Part shown: positions 9,189 to 16,644 of the stretch, piece by piece | Layout of the letters: every line of letters starts with the position of its first letter | How positions within the stretch are numbered: position 1 is the first letter of the stretch | Origin: JAHRAW01 sp965226545 | GTDB lineage: Bacteria > Pseudomonadota > Gammaproteobacteria > Arenicellales > Poriferihabitantaceae | NCBI GenBank assembly: GCA_965226545.1 | Contig: OZ245364.1 | Coordinates: forward strand, 2,542,001-2,606,000 | Direction of reading: 5' to 3' | DNA: 64,000 nt | Notes under the pieces: model-generated | Told to the model about the DNA's origin: nothing | Database searches by the model: none | What the model saw: only the letters and a program-made list of their open reading frames with translations | Made by a program: the position numbers and the translations under genes

Positions 9189-9875
9189 TTATTGCGCGGC
9201 GTCCAATTGCGCCATTGCAATGCGCGCCGCACATTGTTCCGCATTGCGCCGACTTGCGCCGCTGGCAATCACCGGCGCGGGAAGGCCGCTGACATGGCAA
9301 GCGACGGTAAACACCGGCTGATGCGATTTGCCGGTTTGCGAAATCACTTCGTATTGCGGCGGCGGCTCGGCAATTTTTTGCAGCCGTTCCTGCAATTGCG
9401 TTTTGTCATCCTTTTGCAAACCTTGCGGCGAGAGTGTTTCGAGTTGCGGCGCAAACCATCGCGCCACCGCCGCCTGCACCGCCGCCCATCCGCCATCCAA
9501 ATACAACGCGCCCAACGTCGCCTCCAATGCATCGGCAAGCATCGATTCGTTGCCGCCAACCCCGCCGCGCAACACGCCATCGCCCAACAATAAGCAATCA
9601 CCAATCCCCAACCCGCGCGCACATTCCGCCAAGTTGGCGTTGCACACAATCGCCGCACGCATCCGCGACATTTCATCTTCACGCGCCCGCGCAAATCGTT
9701 CATACAACAACGCCGCCGTCGCCAACCCCAACACGGCGTCGCCCAAATATTCCAACCGCTCGTTGTTATGCACGGAAAAACTTCGATGCGTCATCGCGCG
9801 TTTTAACAAACCGACATCGGCAAAGGTATAGCCGAGTCGGGTTTGTAGGGCGGTGAGTTGGGTTTGGTGTCGCAT
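9189..9875 (-). CDS. rnc: Ribonuclease III
   Basis: Double-strand-specific endonuclease for rRNA and mRNA processing. The RNase III signature NERLEYLGDAVLGL contains the catalytic acidic residues, and the second acidic site is in ADALEATLGALYLD. A C-terminal dsRBD covers about residues 155-225. I chose the ATG at 9875 (MRHQTQLTALQTRLGY) because the family starts about ten residues before the L-G-Y-T-F motif; upstream codons in frame are not rnc-like. Normally lepB lies directly upstream; here a roughly 6 kb island separates them. Confidence 0.95.
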   Translation of the reverse strand: MRHQTQLTALQTRLGYTFADVGLLKRAMTHRSFSVHNNERLEYLGDAVLGLATAALLYERFARAREDEMSRMRAAIVCNANLAECARGLGIGDCLLLGDGVLRGGVGGNESMLADALEATLGALYLDGGWAAVQAAVARWFAPQLETLSPQGLQKDDKTQLQERLQKIAEPPPQYEVISQTGKSHQPVFTVACHVSGLPAPVIASGASRRNAEQCAARIAMAQLDAAQ

Positions 9876-9964
9876 TCTGTGGCGGGCATTCTTTGGCGGG
9901 CATTGTTGGCGATGTTGTTTGCACTCGACCTTTCGCGCCGCGAGAATTTCCCTTTGGCGCAACG

Positions 9965-10078
9965 CTACAACCGCAAGTGCCGAGTTGTTGGATGCAAGCG
10001 TCCATCTCGCCATCGATATCCTTCATTTTCGAAAAATTCAATCAGTTGCTTTGCACTGACCACCGGAAATCTTGGCAT
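9965..10078 (-). pseudogene. Truncated HicA-like toxin remnant
   Basis: The ATG three bases after the hicB stop opens a frame reading MPRFPVVSAKQLIEFFENEG. This matches the N-terminus of HicA mRNA interferases (YcfA family), where P-V-V-S-G-K-E precedes the first helix. The frame stops after 37 codons, before the GSHH-type segment that carries the catalytic histidine. No other frame restores a convincing C-terminal half up to the rnc start. I read it as a frameshifted or eroded toxin. A very short unrelated peptide is the alternative. Confidence 0.55.
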
Positions 10079-10080
10079 TA

Positions 10081-10491
10081 TTAAGCGAACGCCATCACCG
10101 GCACCTCGACCGGCACCTGCACTTGCCGAATTTTCGCGGCGGATTTTACCGGCGTCTTTTTCGCGGCGCGCGGTTTTTGTATCGTCGGCTTGCCGGTTAA
10201 ATAATTCACCGGAAGAAAACCGCGGTCCTGCAATACTGTGTTCAAAATGCCCTCATCAACGCAGTATTCGATAAGCAGTTGAGTTGCCTCAACAATGTTT
10301 TTTTTCGCCTCGGCAATCGTTTTGCCCTGGCTGCTCACTTGAAGCGCCGGGCAATGCACAAAGTACAAGCCGGTCTCAATTTCTTTCTCGATGGAGGCGA
10401 CGAGATTAACCTTAACCATAACCACGTTGGCGGCGCGACTGACCGCAATCGATTGCCGCCCGCGCTTGGTCTTAACGGTTGAATTGGACAT
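10081..10491 (-). CDS. HicB-family antitoxin-like protein
   Basis: Residues about 25-85 match the HicB partial RNase-H fold: VNLVASIEKEIETGLYFVHC, then A-L-Q-V-S-S-Q-G-K-T-I-A-E-A and a helix. In a working pair HicB neutralises HicA and represses their operon. The C-terminal 45 residues are a Lys/Pro/Val-rich tail with no recognisable DNA-binding domain. The order here is hicB then hicA, the less common order, and the partner looks broken. First gene of the foreign island next to rnc. Confidence 0.7.
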   Translation of the reverse strand: MSNSTVKTKRGRQSIAVSRAANVVMVKVNLVASIEKEIETGLYFVHCPALQVSSQGKTIAEAKKNIVEATQLLIEYCVDEGILNTVLQDRGFLPVNYLTGKPTIQKPRAAKKTPVKSAAKIRQVQVPVEVPVMAFA

Positions 10492-10653
10492 TATTTAATG
10501 CACCCGGCATCTGCAATGCAATTTACAATCAATTAATAAAGTTAACAAATTTAACAAATCATCAAGGCGCTCGATTGTAACCGACACCGTCGGCGCATTG
10601 TCAAGCCGTTGTATTAATCCAACACATCCGCTTGCGGTTTATTGAACCGGTTG

Positions 10654-11364
10654 TTAATGGATGAGTCTCTCGGTTGACGAGAATTTTCCAAGCCCCTCAT
10701 GTTCGGCGCGGCGCAGTTCGTCGATGGTGCAGGTTTCGGAGTTCGCCGAGGTTAACACTCGGCGAATTCGCATGTTATCCGACATGATGGCGGCGTTGTA
10801 TTCGTCGCCTTTACTTTTGTCGTATTTAATGAGCGGCAGTTTGTTGATATACACCATGCCGCTTTCGACCATGCGCATTATGGTTGCGTCTTTCTTACCG
10901 ACAAAAACCGCCTCGAATGCGGCATCCCCCATAAATTCGCGCACTTCATCGACATCGGCGAATTGCGCGCCGGCGAGTTTGTGTTTCGCTTCGGCGCGAA
11001 GTTCGAGTATGTGATTCAGATGCGCTTGCGCTTCCTCCGGAATGTTTTCGATTAATTCGCGCGCAAGTTTAACCATGCCTGCAACGATTGCCCGCCGCGC
11101 TTCGATTTCCACGCATGCGGCATACAAAGCGCCGGTTGCACAGTTGCGAATGCGCACATTGTGCAAGGCGATAAAATAATTGGCTTCGAGGTCTTTATTT
11201 TTGTCGTAGTTAATCGCCGGCAGGTTGTCGGTGGTGTACCGCATGCCGCTGGCGACAGTGGCCAGCACCCCTTCTTTTGTGAGCCCGCCAAAAACTTTGT
11301 CATATACATCGCCCATAAACTTGCGCACTTCGGCGGTGGTGGTGAATTGGGGTTTGTCTTTCAT
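10654..11364 (-). CDS. Unknown protein with a tandem internal duplication
   Basis: I do not recognise this 236-residue protein. It contains two similar segments of about 60 residues. The first (about 12-75) starts VRKFMGDVYDKVF and has SGMRYTTDNLPAINYDK and then NVRIRN. The second (about 142-205) starts VREFMGDAAFEAVF and has ESGMVYINKLPLIKYDK and then NMRIRR. The linker between them is helical and Ala/Glu rich. No signal peptide, membrane segment or metal motif is seen. It lies between hicB and the ATPase gene of the island on the same strand, so a defence-related or mobile role is possible, but only by context. Confidence 0.6.
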   Translation of the reverse strand: MKDKPQFTTTAEVRKFMGDVYDKVFGGLTKEGVLATVASGMRYTTDNLPAINYDKNKDLEANYFIALHNVRIRNCATGALYAACVEIEARRAIVAGMVKLARELIENIPEEAQAHLNHILELRAEAKHKLAGAQFADVDEVREFMGDAAFEAVFVGKKDATIMRMVESGMVYINKLPLIKYDKSKGDEYNAAIMSDNMRIRRVLTSANSETCTIDELRRAEHEGLGKFSSTERLIH

Positions 11365-11399
11365 TGTGGGTTGAGTTGGTGCGGATTAAAAACAATGAT

Positions 11400-11427
11400 A
11401 AAAAACCCGCCCGATGTTTTGGGCGGT
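11400..11427 (-). terminator. Intrinsic terminator in the island
   Basis: Stem CCGCCC/GGGCGG with the T tract at 11400-11405 in minus-strand orientation, upstream of the 236-residue gene. Confidence 0.65.
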
Positions 11428-11585
11428 TTATTAATCTAACGTTTGGCTTGCGCGGGGTGTGTCTTCGGGAGATTCGATGGTGGAGTGCGAACGGCTTGCG
11501 GTGAATACATGGGTGAAATCCGCGTCAGTCGGGGCGGTGCCGGTTGCGGATTAATGATTTGCGAATGGAATCATTCGCGCAAGGG
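11400..11585 (-). ncRNA. Possible small RNA in the island
   Basis: On the minus strand a TACAAT box (11592-11597) precedes a perfect hairpin GCGAATG-ATTC-CATTCGC, and about 150 nt later an intrinsic terminator follows. The terminator cannot belong to the ATPase gene, which has its own at 11646-11673, so it suggests a separate transcript. No good -35 box is visible. A 24-codon frame (MYSPQAVRTPPSNLPKTH...) ends shortly before the terminator and could instead be a small peptide gene. Confidence 0.3.
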
Positions 11586-11645
11586 GGCGGTATTGTATGC
11601 GGTTTTGGGGTGTGGGGGTAGAGGGTGATGGGTTGGGGTGGGGAT

Positions 11646-11673
11646 GAAAAAACCGCCCTTTGGGGAGGGCGGT
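11646..11673 (-). terminator. Terminator of the RloC-like gene
   Basis: Stem CCGCCC/GGGCGG followed by six T on the minus strand, 15 nt after the stop of the ATPase gene. The other strand has a TTTT run, so it may act in both directions. Confidence 0.75.
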
Positions 11674-11687
11674 TTTGGGGGTGGCGG

Positions 11688-14084
11688 TTAGTTTTGCGCG
11701 TTGTTGTCGTTGGTGCTTGCCATAAGTTCGCAAAATTGTGTTTGGTTGAGTTTCTTAATTTTGCCGAGTATGACCTTGGCGACTTTTTGGACTTCATATT
11801 TGTTTACATCGAGAGGTCGCAAACCTCGCCCAAAACCTTTCTGAAAGTGGGAGAATTCGTTTAGGACTTTGTCCACCAAAATTCTTGTGGCACTGTCTTC
11901 ATCCTTAAAAAATTTCAGCATCCTATCCCTGTGTTCAATAGTGTTTGGGTAAAGATAGTAAAGGAAAAGTTCCAAAAACCTTCTTGCGTTGTTGCTGAAA
12001 GTAACAAAATCATCGCGATTTTGGTCGTTAATTTCATTTGCTTCTGCACACTTGCGGATTTGCAAGAACAGGTGGTTAAACTCGGTTGCGCATTTTCGCA
12101 AATACTCCGGCATCACTGAAATCGTGCTGGTTTGAGTTTGACGCTCAATGTGGAAAAAACTACATTGACTGCTATTGTTACTTAGATACTTAAGCAATTC
12201 GAGATTATGCGTGGAGACGAACAGTTGTTTAAATTCATCATCACCCATAATTTTGCTGTAGATTAAGGAGTAGACAGAGAATATGTGGTTGTCGTCGAGA
12301 CTCGACACAGGGTCGTCAATCCAAACAATAAGTTTATCTTTGGGTGCTTCAACAGTGTTGTCACTTAAACTTGCCATGAAGTAACAAAACGCAATGATGT
12401 TGCGTTCCCCATCACTTAAATTGTCCGCGTCGCCATTGTTTCGGCGTATCACAAATTGATAGTTGTCTGGGTTGCCATCGCCCTCTTTGACGGCGTGCAA
12501 CGACAGGAGTTCATGCCCAAAGCAGAAACGTAAAAAGGCGTTCACTGTTTCCGCCCCAGTTTTTTTGTCGGCAAGTTTGGCTTTGAGTGAATCTATTTCG
12601 TTGGTCAGTTTAACCACCTGGTCAAGTTTCTTGTCGTAATCGACTTGTGCATTTGTCGACAGCAAATTTCGACGGGCTATCTCCGCCGTTTGACGTTCAT
12701 AATCAATGTTCTTCATATATTTTTGTACTTCATTTAACCGCAGTTCTTCCCGCGCTTCTTTCTTCTTTTCAGATAAGTTCGCAACAACTTCATTGGTTTC
12801 TTGAATGGCACTATGCAGCATGCTTTCTGCACTGACCAGATTAGAAAAATCCGCGCCGTCCCCGTTAAATTCTTTGGGGTTAAGAATGTCGTCCTTCCTT
12901 TGCACAAGTTGGTCCACCAAAGATTGCACATCTTTGGAATATTGTTGCGCTTCGATTTTAAATTGCTTAAGTGCATCTCGCTGATTTTCCTTGACAGACT
13001 CTACGTAAAGGCCCGAATCAAATTCATATTTTTCACCATACTTCCGCACCATAGTTTGTTCACCCTTGGCTTTCTTCAGCAGGTCGTCGATGTCAGACGT
13101 GAGGTTTTCCACATCATCGTTAAAGGAAACTTCCAAATCTGCCAGCAAGTTGCCCGGCAATTCCCATCCACAAAATCCGCACGAAGTCAGGTTCTCCGCG
13201 CGATGCAGTTTTAAACCTTGTTGTATCCACCCCCGAAATTCTGGAGTGGAGGCAATTTCACTAATAGGTTTCCCAATATTAGTTTCCCGTTCCACAAACT
13301 CTTTCGCGTCTCGCGCCAAGTGAGCAAGTTGCAAATCCAACTTTTCGGGGGGTTGGATTGTTGTTTTCCCCGGTTCGTCTAAAACCTTTTTAAATTCGTC
13401 GACTTTTTGTTGGGGTAACAGTGCACGCGAATGACTACGAATATTCGGGATGTCTGTGTCGCGGATGTTTCGGATGTCGTAGTAACCCGTCACTTCGAAA
13501 GAGGGCGTAGTTTTTATGTCGACTGCTTTGTCTCTCAATTGGTTTTCGAGGTTGTCCTCAGAGTTTTTCAACTCTTTTTGAGCGTTTTCCAATTTGGCTT
13601 TGGCATCTTGCATATCTTTATCAGTCGTGCCCAATTCTTTTTCCAACGCATCTATCTTGAGTTTGTCTTCCACACTGTCTTTTCCCAACACAGCAAACGG
13701 CTTAATTTTGCCATCGCCATCATGAAGAAAACTCAAGTTTTCTTTCACAAAGTCGTAGTTAAACACCCGCACAATGCCCGGGAAATTTGCCAAATCTCCG
13801 AGCGTGCTTTCAATCGTGCTGTCGCGGTCCGCGTTGTCGGCGTGACCAGTTACATGAGTAAGTATTATTCCAGTACGTTTCGCCGACAGTTTACCTTTTT
13901 CCAGCGCCTGAAAAATCCGCGAAAGCGTAGTTTTCCCCGAATAATTGCGCCCATAAAGTATGTTCACCTTATTAAACACAACAACGTTATCTTTGTTGTC
14001 GCGCACGGACGAATCCCAATCAAATTTATTGAATGAGCCAAAATTCTTAATGTACTTAATTTTCTTAAACATAGTCATGGTCAT
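11688..14084 (-). CDS. RloC/PrrC-like ABC ATPase, probable anticodon nuclease
   Basis: A 798-residue SMC/Rad50-like ATPase (AAA_13 type). Walker A is GRNYSGKTT (45-53), the ABC signature LSDGE (556-560), Walker B IVWIDD (586-591) and the switch His in STHN (626). Long coiled coils (about 140-185 and 430-510) flank a CGFCG pair (Cys302, Cys305), recalling the zinc hook of RloC. The C-terminal part has R701-x3-E705 and NEFSH with His746, similar to the Arg-Glu-His triad of PrrC/RloC tRNA nucleases. Such proteins cleave tRNA when phage disables restriction. The gene is clearly richer in A+T than its neighbours, so it was probably acquired. The start could be any of the ATGs at 14084, 14078 or 14072. 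Nuclease activity is inferred. Confidence 0.7.
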   Translation of the reverse strand: MTMTMFKKIKYIKNFGSFNKFDWDSSVRDNKDNVVVFNKVNILYGRNYSGKTTLSRIFQALEKGKLSAKRTGIILTHVTGHADNADRDSTIESTLGDLANFPGIVRVFNYDFVKENLSFLHDGDGKIKPFAVLGKDSVEDKLKIDALEKELGTTDKDMQDAKAKLENAQKELKNSEDNLENQLRDKAVDIKTTPSFEVTGYYDIRNIRDTDIPNIRSHSRALLPQQKVDEFKKVLDEPGKTTIQPPEKLDLQLAHLARDAKEFVERETNIGKPISEIASTPEFRGWIQQGLKLHRAENLTSCGFCGWELPGNLLADLEVSFNDDVENLTSDIDDLLKKAKGEQTMVRKYGEKYEFDSGLYVESVKENQRDALKQFKIEAQQYSKDVQSLVDQLVQRKDDILNPKEFNGDGADFSNLVSAESMLHSAIQETNEVVANLSEKKKEAREELRLNEVQKYMKNIDYERQTAEIARRNLLSTNAQVDYDKKLDQVVKLTNEIDSLKAKLADKKTGAETVNAFLRFCFGHELLSLHAVKEGDGNPDNYQFVIRRNNGDADNLSDGERNIIAFCYFMASLSDNTVEAPKDKLIVWIDDPVSSLDDNHIFSVYSLIYSKIMGDDEFKQLFVSTHNLELLKYLSNNSSQCSFFHIERQTQTSTISVMPEYLRKCATEFNHLFLQIRKCAEANEINDQNRDDFVTFSNNARRFLELFLYYLYPNTIEHRDRMLKFFKDEDSATRILVDKVLNEFSHFQKGFGRGLRPLDVNKYEVQKVAKVILGKIKKLNQTQFCELMASTNDNNAQN

Positions 14085-14206
14085 TACCCCTCAATATGCG
14101 ATACCCCAATTATAAACCACCCACCCCCAAAACCTCCCCCCGATGTTAACGCCCGTTTTGGGCGGGGCTTTTTCAGCGGCACACCCACCGAGATTAAACC
14201 GCACCA

Positions 14207-15652
14207 CTACCCAAGCGGAATGTCTTCCTGCAACAAATTGCCGGTGCGCGGATGCGCAAGCGGCGGCAAATCCGGCTTTATATCGGCGAAAAAATCCTCC
14301 AGTGTCCACATCACCAAGCGGTTGTATTCGGTCGAACCAAATTTGATTTTACCGGCGTCGGCAATGTATTTTTTCACCGTTGGCGTATCCCACTTTTCTA
14401 CGGTAATAAACACGCCCATTGCCGCTTTGCCGCCGATTAACTTGCTGGTAAATGACCCAAGCGAATCGACACTCGGCGAACCGCCTTTAACTTGCGCGAT
14501 GCAAATGTCGTCGCCGTCAGGTGCGCCGTGAATTAATGCCATACCGTCCACGCCGCCGTCGCCGACTTGTTTATCGTTGGGCGCAAAACCGGGGATGCGG
14601 GTAACCGCCCATTTTTCAAATACGAATGGCTTGTCACGCGCGAAGTTTTTCGCCGCCTTAATATCGCGCGGCACACCGGAAAGCGGAATTTTTTTATTGC
14701 TCATGCGGTCACGCCGCACGACTTCCAATGCGTTTGCCGAGATGTCAATGCCAATCCATTTGCGTTGCAATATGTCGGCGGCTTGTATGGTCGTGCCGCA
14801 ACCGCAAAATGGGTCAAGCACCAAATCGCCTTTGTTGCTACTGGCTGTGATAATCCGCTCCAATAATGCAATGGGTTTTTGCGTCGGCCAGCCAAGCCGT
14901 TCTTTTGAGTTGGATTGCAAGCGCGGAATATCCCACACATCGCGCATGTTGGTTTCGGTCACTTCGACTTTGGTGTCGCGTCGAGTTACCAACTTGCCTT
15001 TTTTCTCATCCCATTCATTCCAGCGTTTATATTGCGGCGTGCCGGCGGCTTTCGGCTCCATTGGCCAATTCCAAGCGTGTTGGTTTTGTTGCTTGACATA
15101 AAAAAACAACACGTCATGCATTTTTTGATAGGCCTTGGTTTTTCCCGCCCATCGACGATACGACCAAATGATTTCATTGCGGAAATTATTTTCGCCAAAA
15201 ATATCGTCCAATACGATTTTAAGGAAATGGCTTGCGGTCGGGTCGCAATGCAAATACAAACTGCCGGTCGGTTTTAACAGCCGATGAAATTCCGCCAATC
15301 GTTCCGCCATATACGACAAATACGACAGCAAATCGCCGCCGTCCTTAAATAAACGGTCAAATGCCGAAATGGAATCGTGTGCGGGATGTTGCACCGCTTT
15401 TTTAATCTTTGCCACTCGCTCGACAGCCTCTTCATTCCATTCCCAAGTGTCGACAAACGCAGTCGCTTGCGCGAGGTCGTCTTTAAAGGTGCGCGCCTTG
15501 CCCTTTTTGCCTTTGTATATTTGGTTGTAATCGCGTTTGGAATTAAACGGCGGGTCGAGATAAATCAAATCAATCGATTCATCATCCCATTCCTTAACCA
15601 CATCAAAACAATCGCCAAAATAAAGCGAGTTGGGTTTCATCGAAGTTGCCAT
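14207..15652 (-). CDS. DNA methyltransferase fused to an Mrr-like nuclease domain
   Basis: The N-terminal 320 residues form a beta-class amino-methyltransferase: the catalytic DPPFN is at 33-37 and the SAM-binding DPFCGCGTT at 280-288, in the order catalytic then SAM motif. The C-terminal 150 residues carry GDGGVDG (Asp369) and IAQVKG (Gln387-x-Lys389), the D...QxK pattern of Mrr-type PD-(D/E)xK nucleases. A single-chain restriction-modification enzyme is the simplest reading. A modification-dependent or inactive nuclease half is possible. It ends about 120 nt before the RloC-like gene on the same strand, a pairing that makes sense because RloC/PrrC guard restriction systems. Confidence 0.75.
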   Translation of the reverse strand: MATSMKPNSLYFGDCFDVVKEWDDESIDLIYLDPPFNSKRDYNQIYKGKKGKARTFKDDLAQATAFVDTWEWNEEAVERVAKIKKAVQHPAHDSISAFDRLFKDGGDLLSYLSYMAERLAEFHRLLKPTGSLYLHCDPTASHFLKIVLDDIFGENNFRNEIIWSYRRWAGKTKAYQKMHDVLFFYVKQQNQHAWNWPMEPKAAGTPQYKRWNEWDEKKGKLVTRRDTKVEVTETNMRDVWDIPRLQSNSKERLGWPTQKPIALLERIITASSNKGDLVLDPFCGCGTTIQAADILQRKWIGIDISANALEVVRRDRMSNKKIPLSGVPRDIKAAKNFARDKPFVFEKWAVTRIPGFAPNDKQVGDGGVDGMALIHGAPDGDDICIAQVKGGSPSVDSLGSFTSKLIGGKAAMGVFITVEKWDTPTVKKYIADAGKIKFGSTEYNRLVMWTLEDFFADIKPDLPPLAHPRTGNLLQEDIPLG

Positions 15653-15785
15653 TGGATTAAATAAGTGTGAGTAATAGTCAAGCGCGAATTATACACAGCC
15701 GCATTGCGCATAAGCGGCGGCGCGGATTCTGTTAAAACAAAATCGCAAAAATCAAACCCGTCGATTCATTTCTTTACAACCAAAC

Positions 15786-16595
15786 TCACTCAATCGAATC
15801 CCCAATCCGACTCCACCGAACCCCGCCGCCCTCGAGACTCTTCCAACTGAACCAGATGAAAAACGCCTTGCCGACGATGTGGTCCTCAGGGACGAATCTC
15901 CAGAAACGGCTGTCGTTGCTGTGGTCGCGGTTGTCGCCCATGACGAAATAATTGCCGGGCGGTACGCGCACTTCCATATTGCGGCTGTTGGCGTTGCGGT
16001 CCAAAATGATGCTGTGCGTTGACTCATCGAAGGCTTCCAATCGGCGGTCGGCGGATTGGCCGCGCAGGGCGGTTTGGCGAAAATAGTAAACGCCGTCTGC
16101 GGTTTGTAAGATGAGTTTGTCGTTGATGTAAAGTTGTTTGTCGCGATAGCGCAGCGTGTCGCCGGGCAAGCCGACGACGCGTTTGACAAAATTAATGCGC
16201 GGGTCGTGCGGATAACGAAACACCATCACATCGCCGCGCTTTGGCGCGCCGAGCGGGATGATTTTGCGATGCACCAACGGCAGGCGCACGCCATAGGTGT
16301 ATTTGTTAACCAAAATAAAATCGCCGATGCGCAAACTCGGCAGCATCGAGCCGGACGGAATGCGAAACGGTTCGATGACAAATGACCGCAACAAAAACAC
16401 CGCGAGTATCACCGGAAAAAATGCGCGCGCGTATTCGACCAACATCGGCAAGCGACGCGGGGCGGCGGCGACATCGGCGGTGCGCGCACCGGGCATGCGC
16501 AATGCGCCTTTGGTGCGTTCGTATAACAATCGATAGCCGAGCGAGATGACGCCGGTGATGATGACAAACAAAAATAAAACTAATGAAAAATCCAT
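15786..16595 (-). CDS. lepB: Signal peptidase I
   Basis: Membrane serine protease that removes signal peptides of secreted proteins. Two N-terminal membrane segments are visible (MDFSLVLFLFVIITGVISLG and the stretch before FVIEPFRIPSGSM). The nucleophile Ser lies in RIPSGSMLPSL and the general-base Lys in NFVKRVVGLPGD. The GDNRDHSNDSRFWR box near the C-terminus completes the family set. I used the ATG at 16595; a GTG at 16604 is also possible. It follows lepA by about 50 nt. The usual next gene, rnc, is displaced by the island. Confidence 0.95.
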   Translation of the reverse strand: MDFSLVLFLFVIITGVISLGYRLLYERTKGALRMPGARTADVAAAPRRLPMLVEYARAFFPVILAVFLLRSFVIEPFRIPSGSMLPSLRIGDFILVNKYTYGVRLPLVHRKIIPLGAPKRGDVMVFRYPHDPRINFVKRVVGLPGDTLRYRDKQLYINDKLILQTADGVYYFRQTALRGQSADRRLEAFDESTHSIILDRNANSRNMEVRVPPGNYFVMGDNRDHSNDSRFWRFVPEDHIVGKAFFIWFSWKSLEGGGVRWSRIGDSIE

Positions 16596-16644
16596 TGGGT
16601 TCACCCACGGTAAAAGGATTAAAAATTAATACACCAAGACACTG

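Noticed and set aside
14138..14175. A plus-strand terminator between the ATPase and methyltransferase genes
   Set aside because: A GC-rich hairpin with TTTTT is present, but no plus-strand gene ends there and the stem is irregular; left unassigned.
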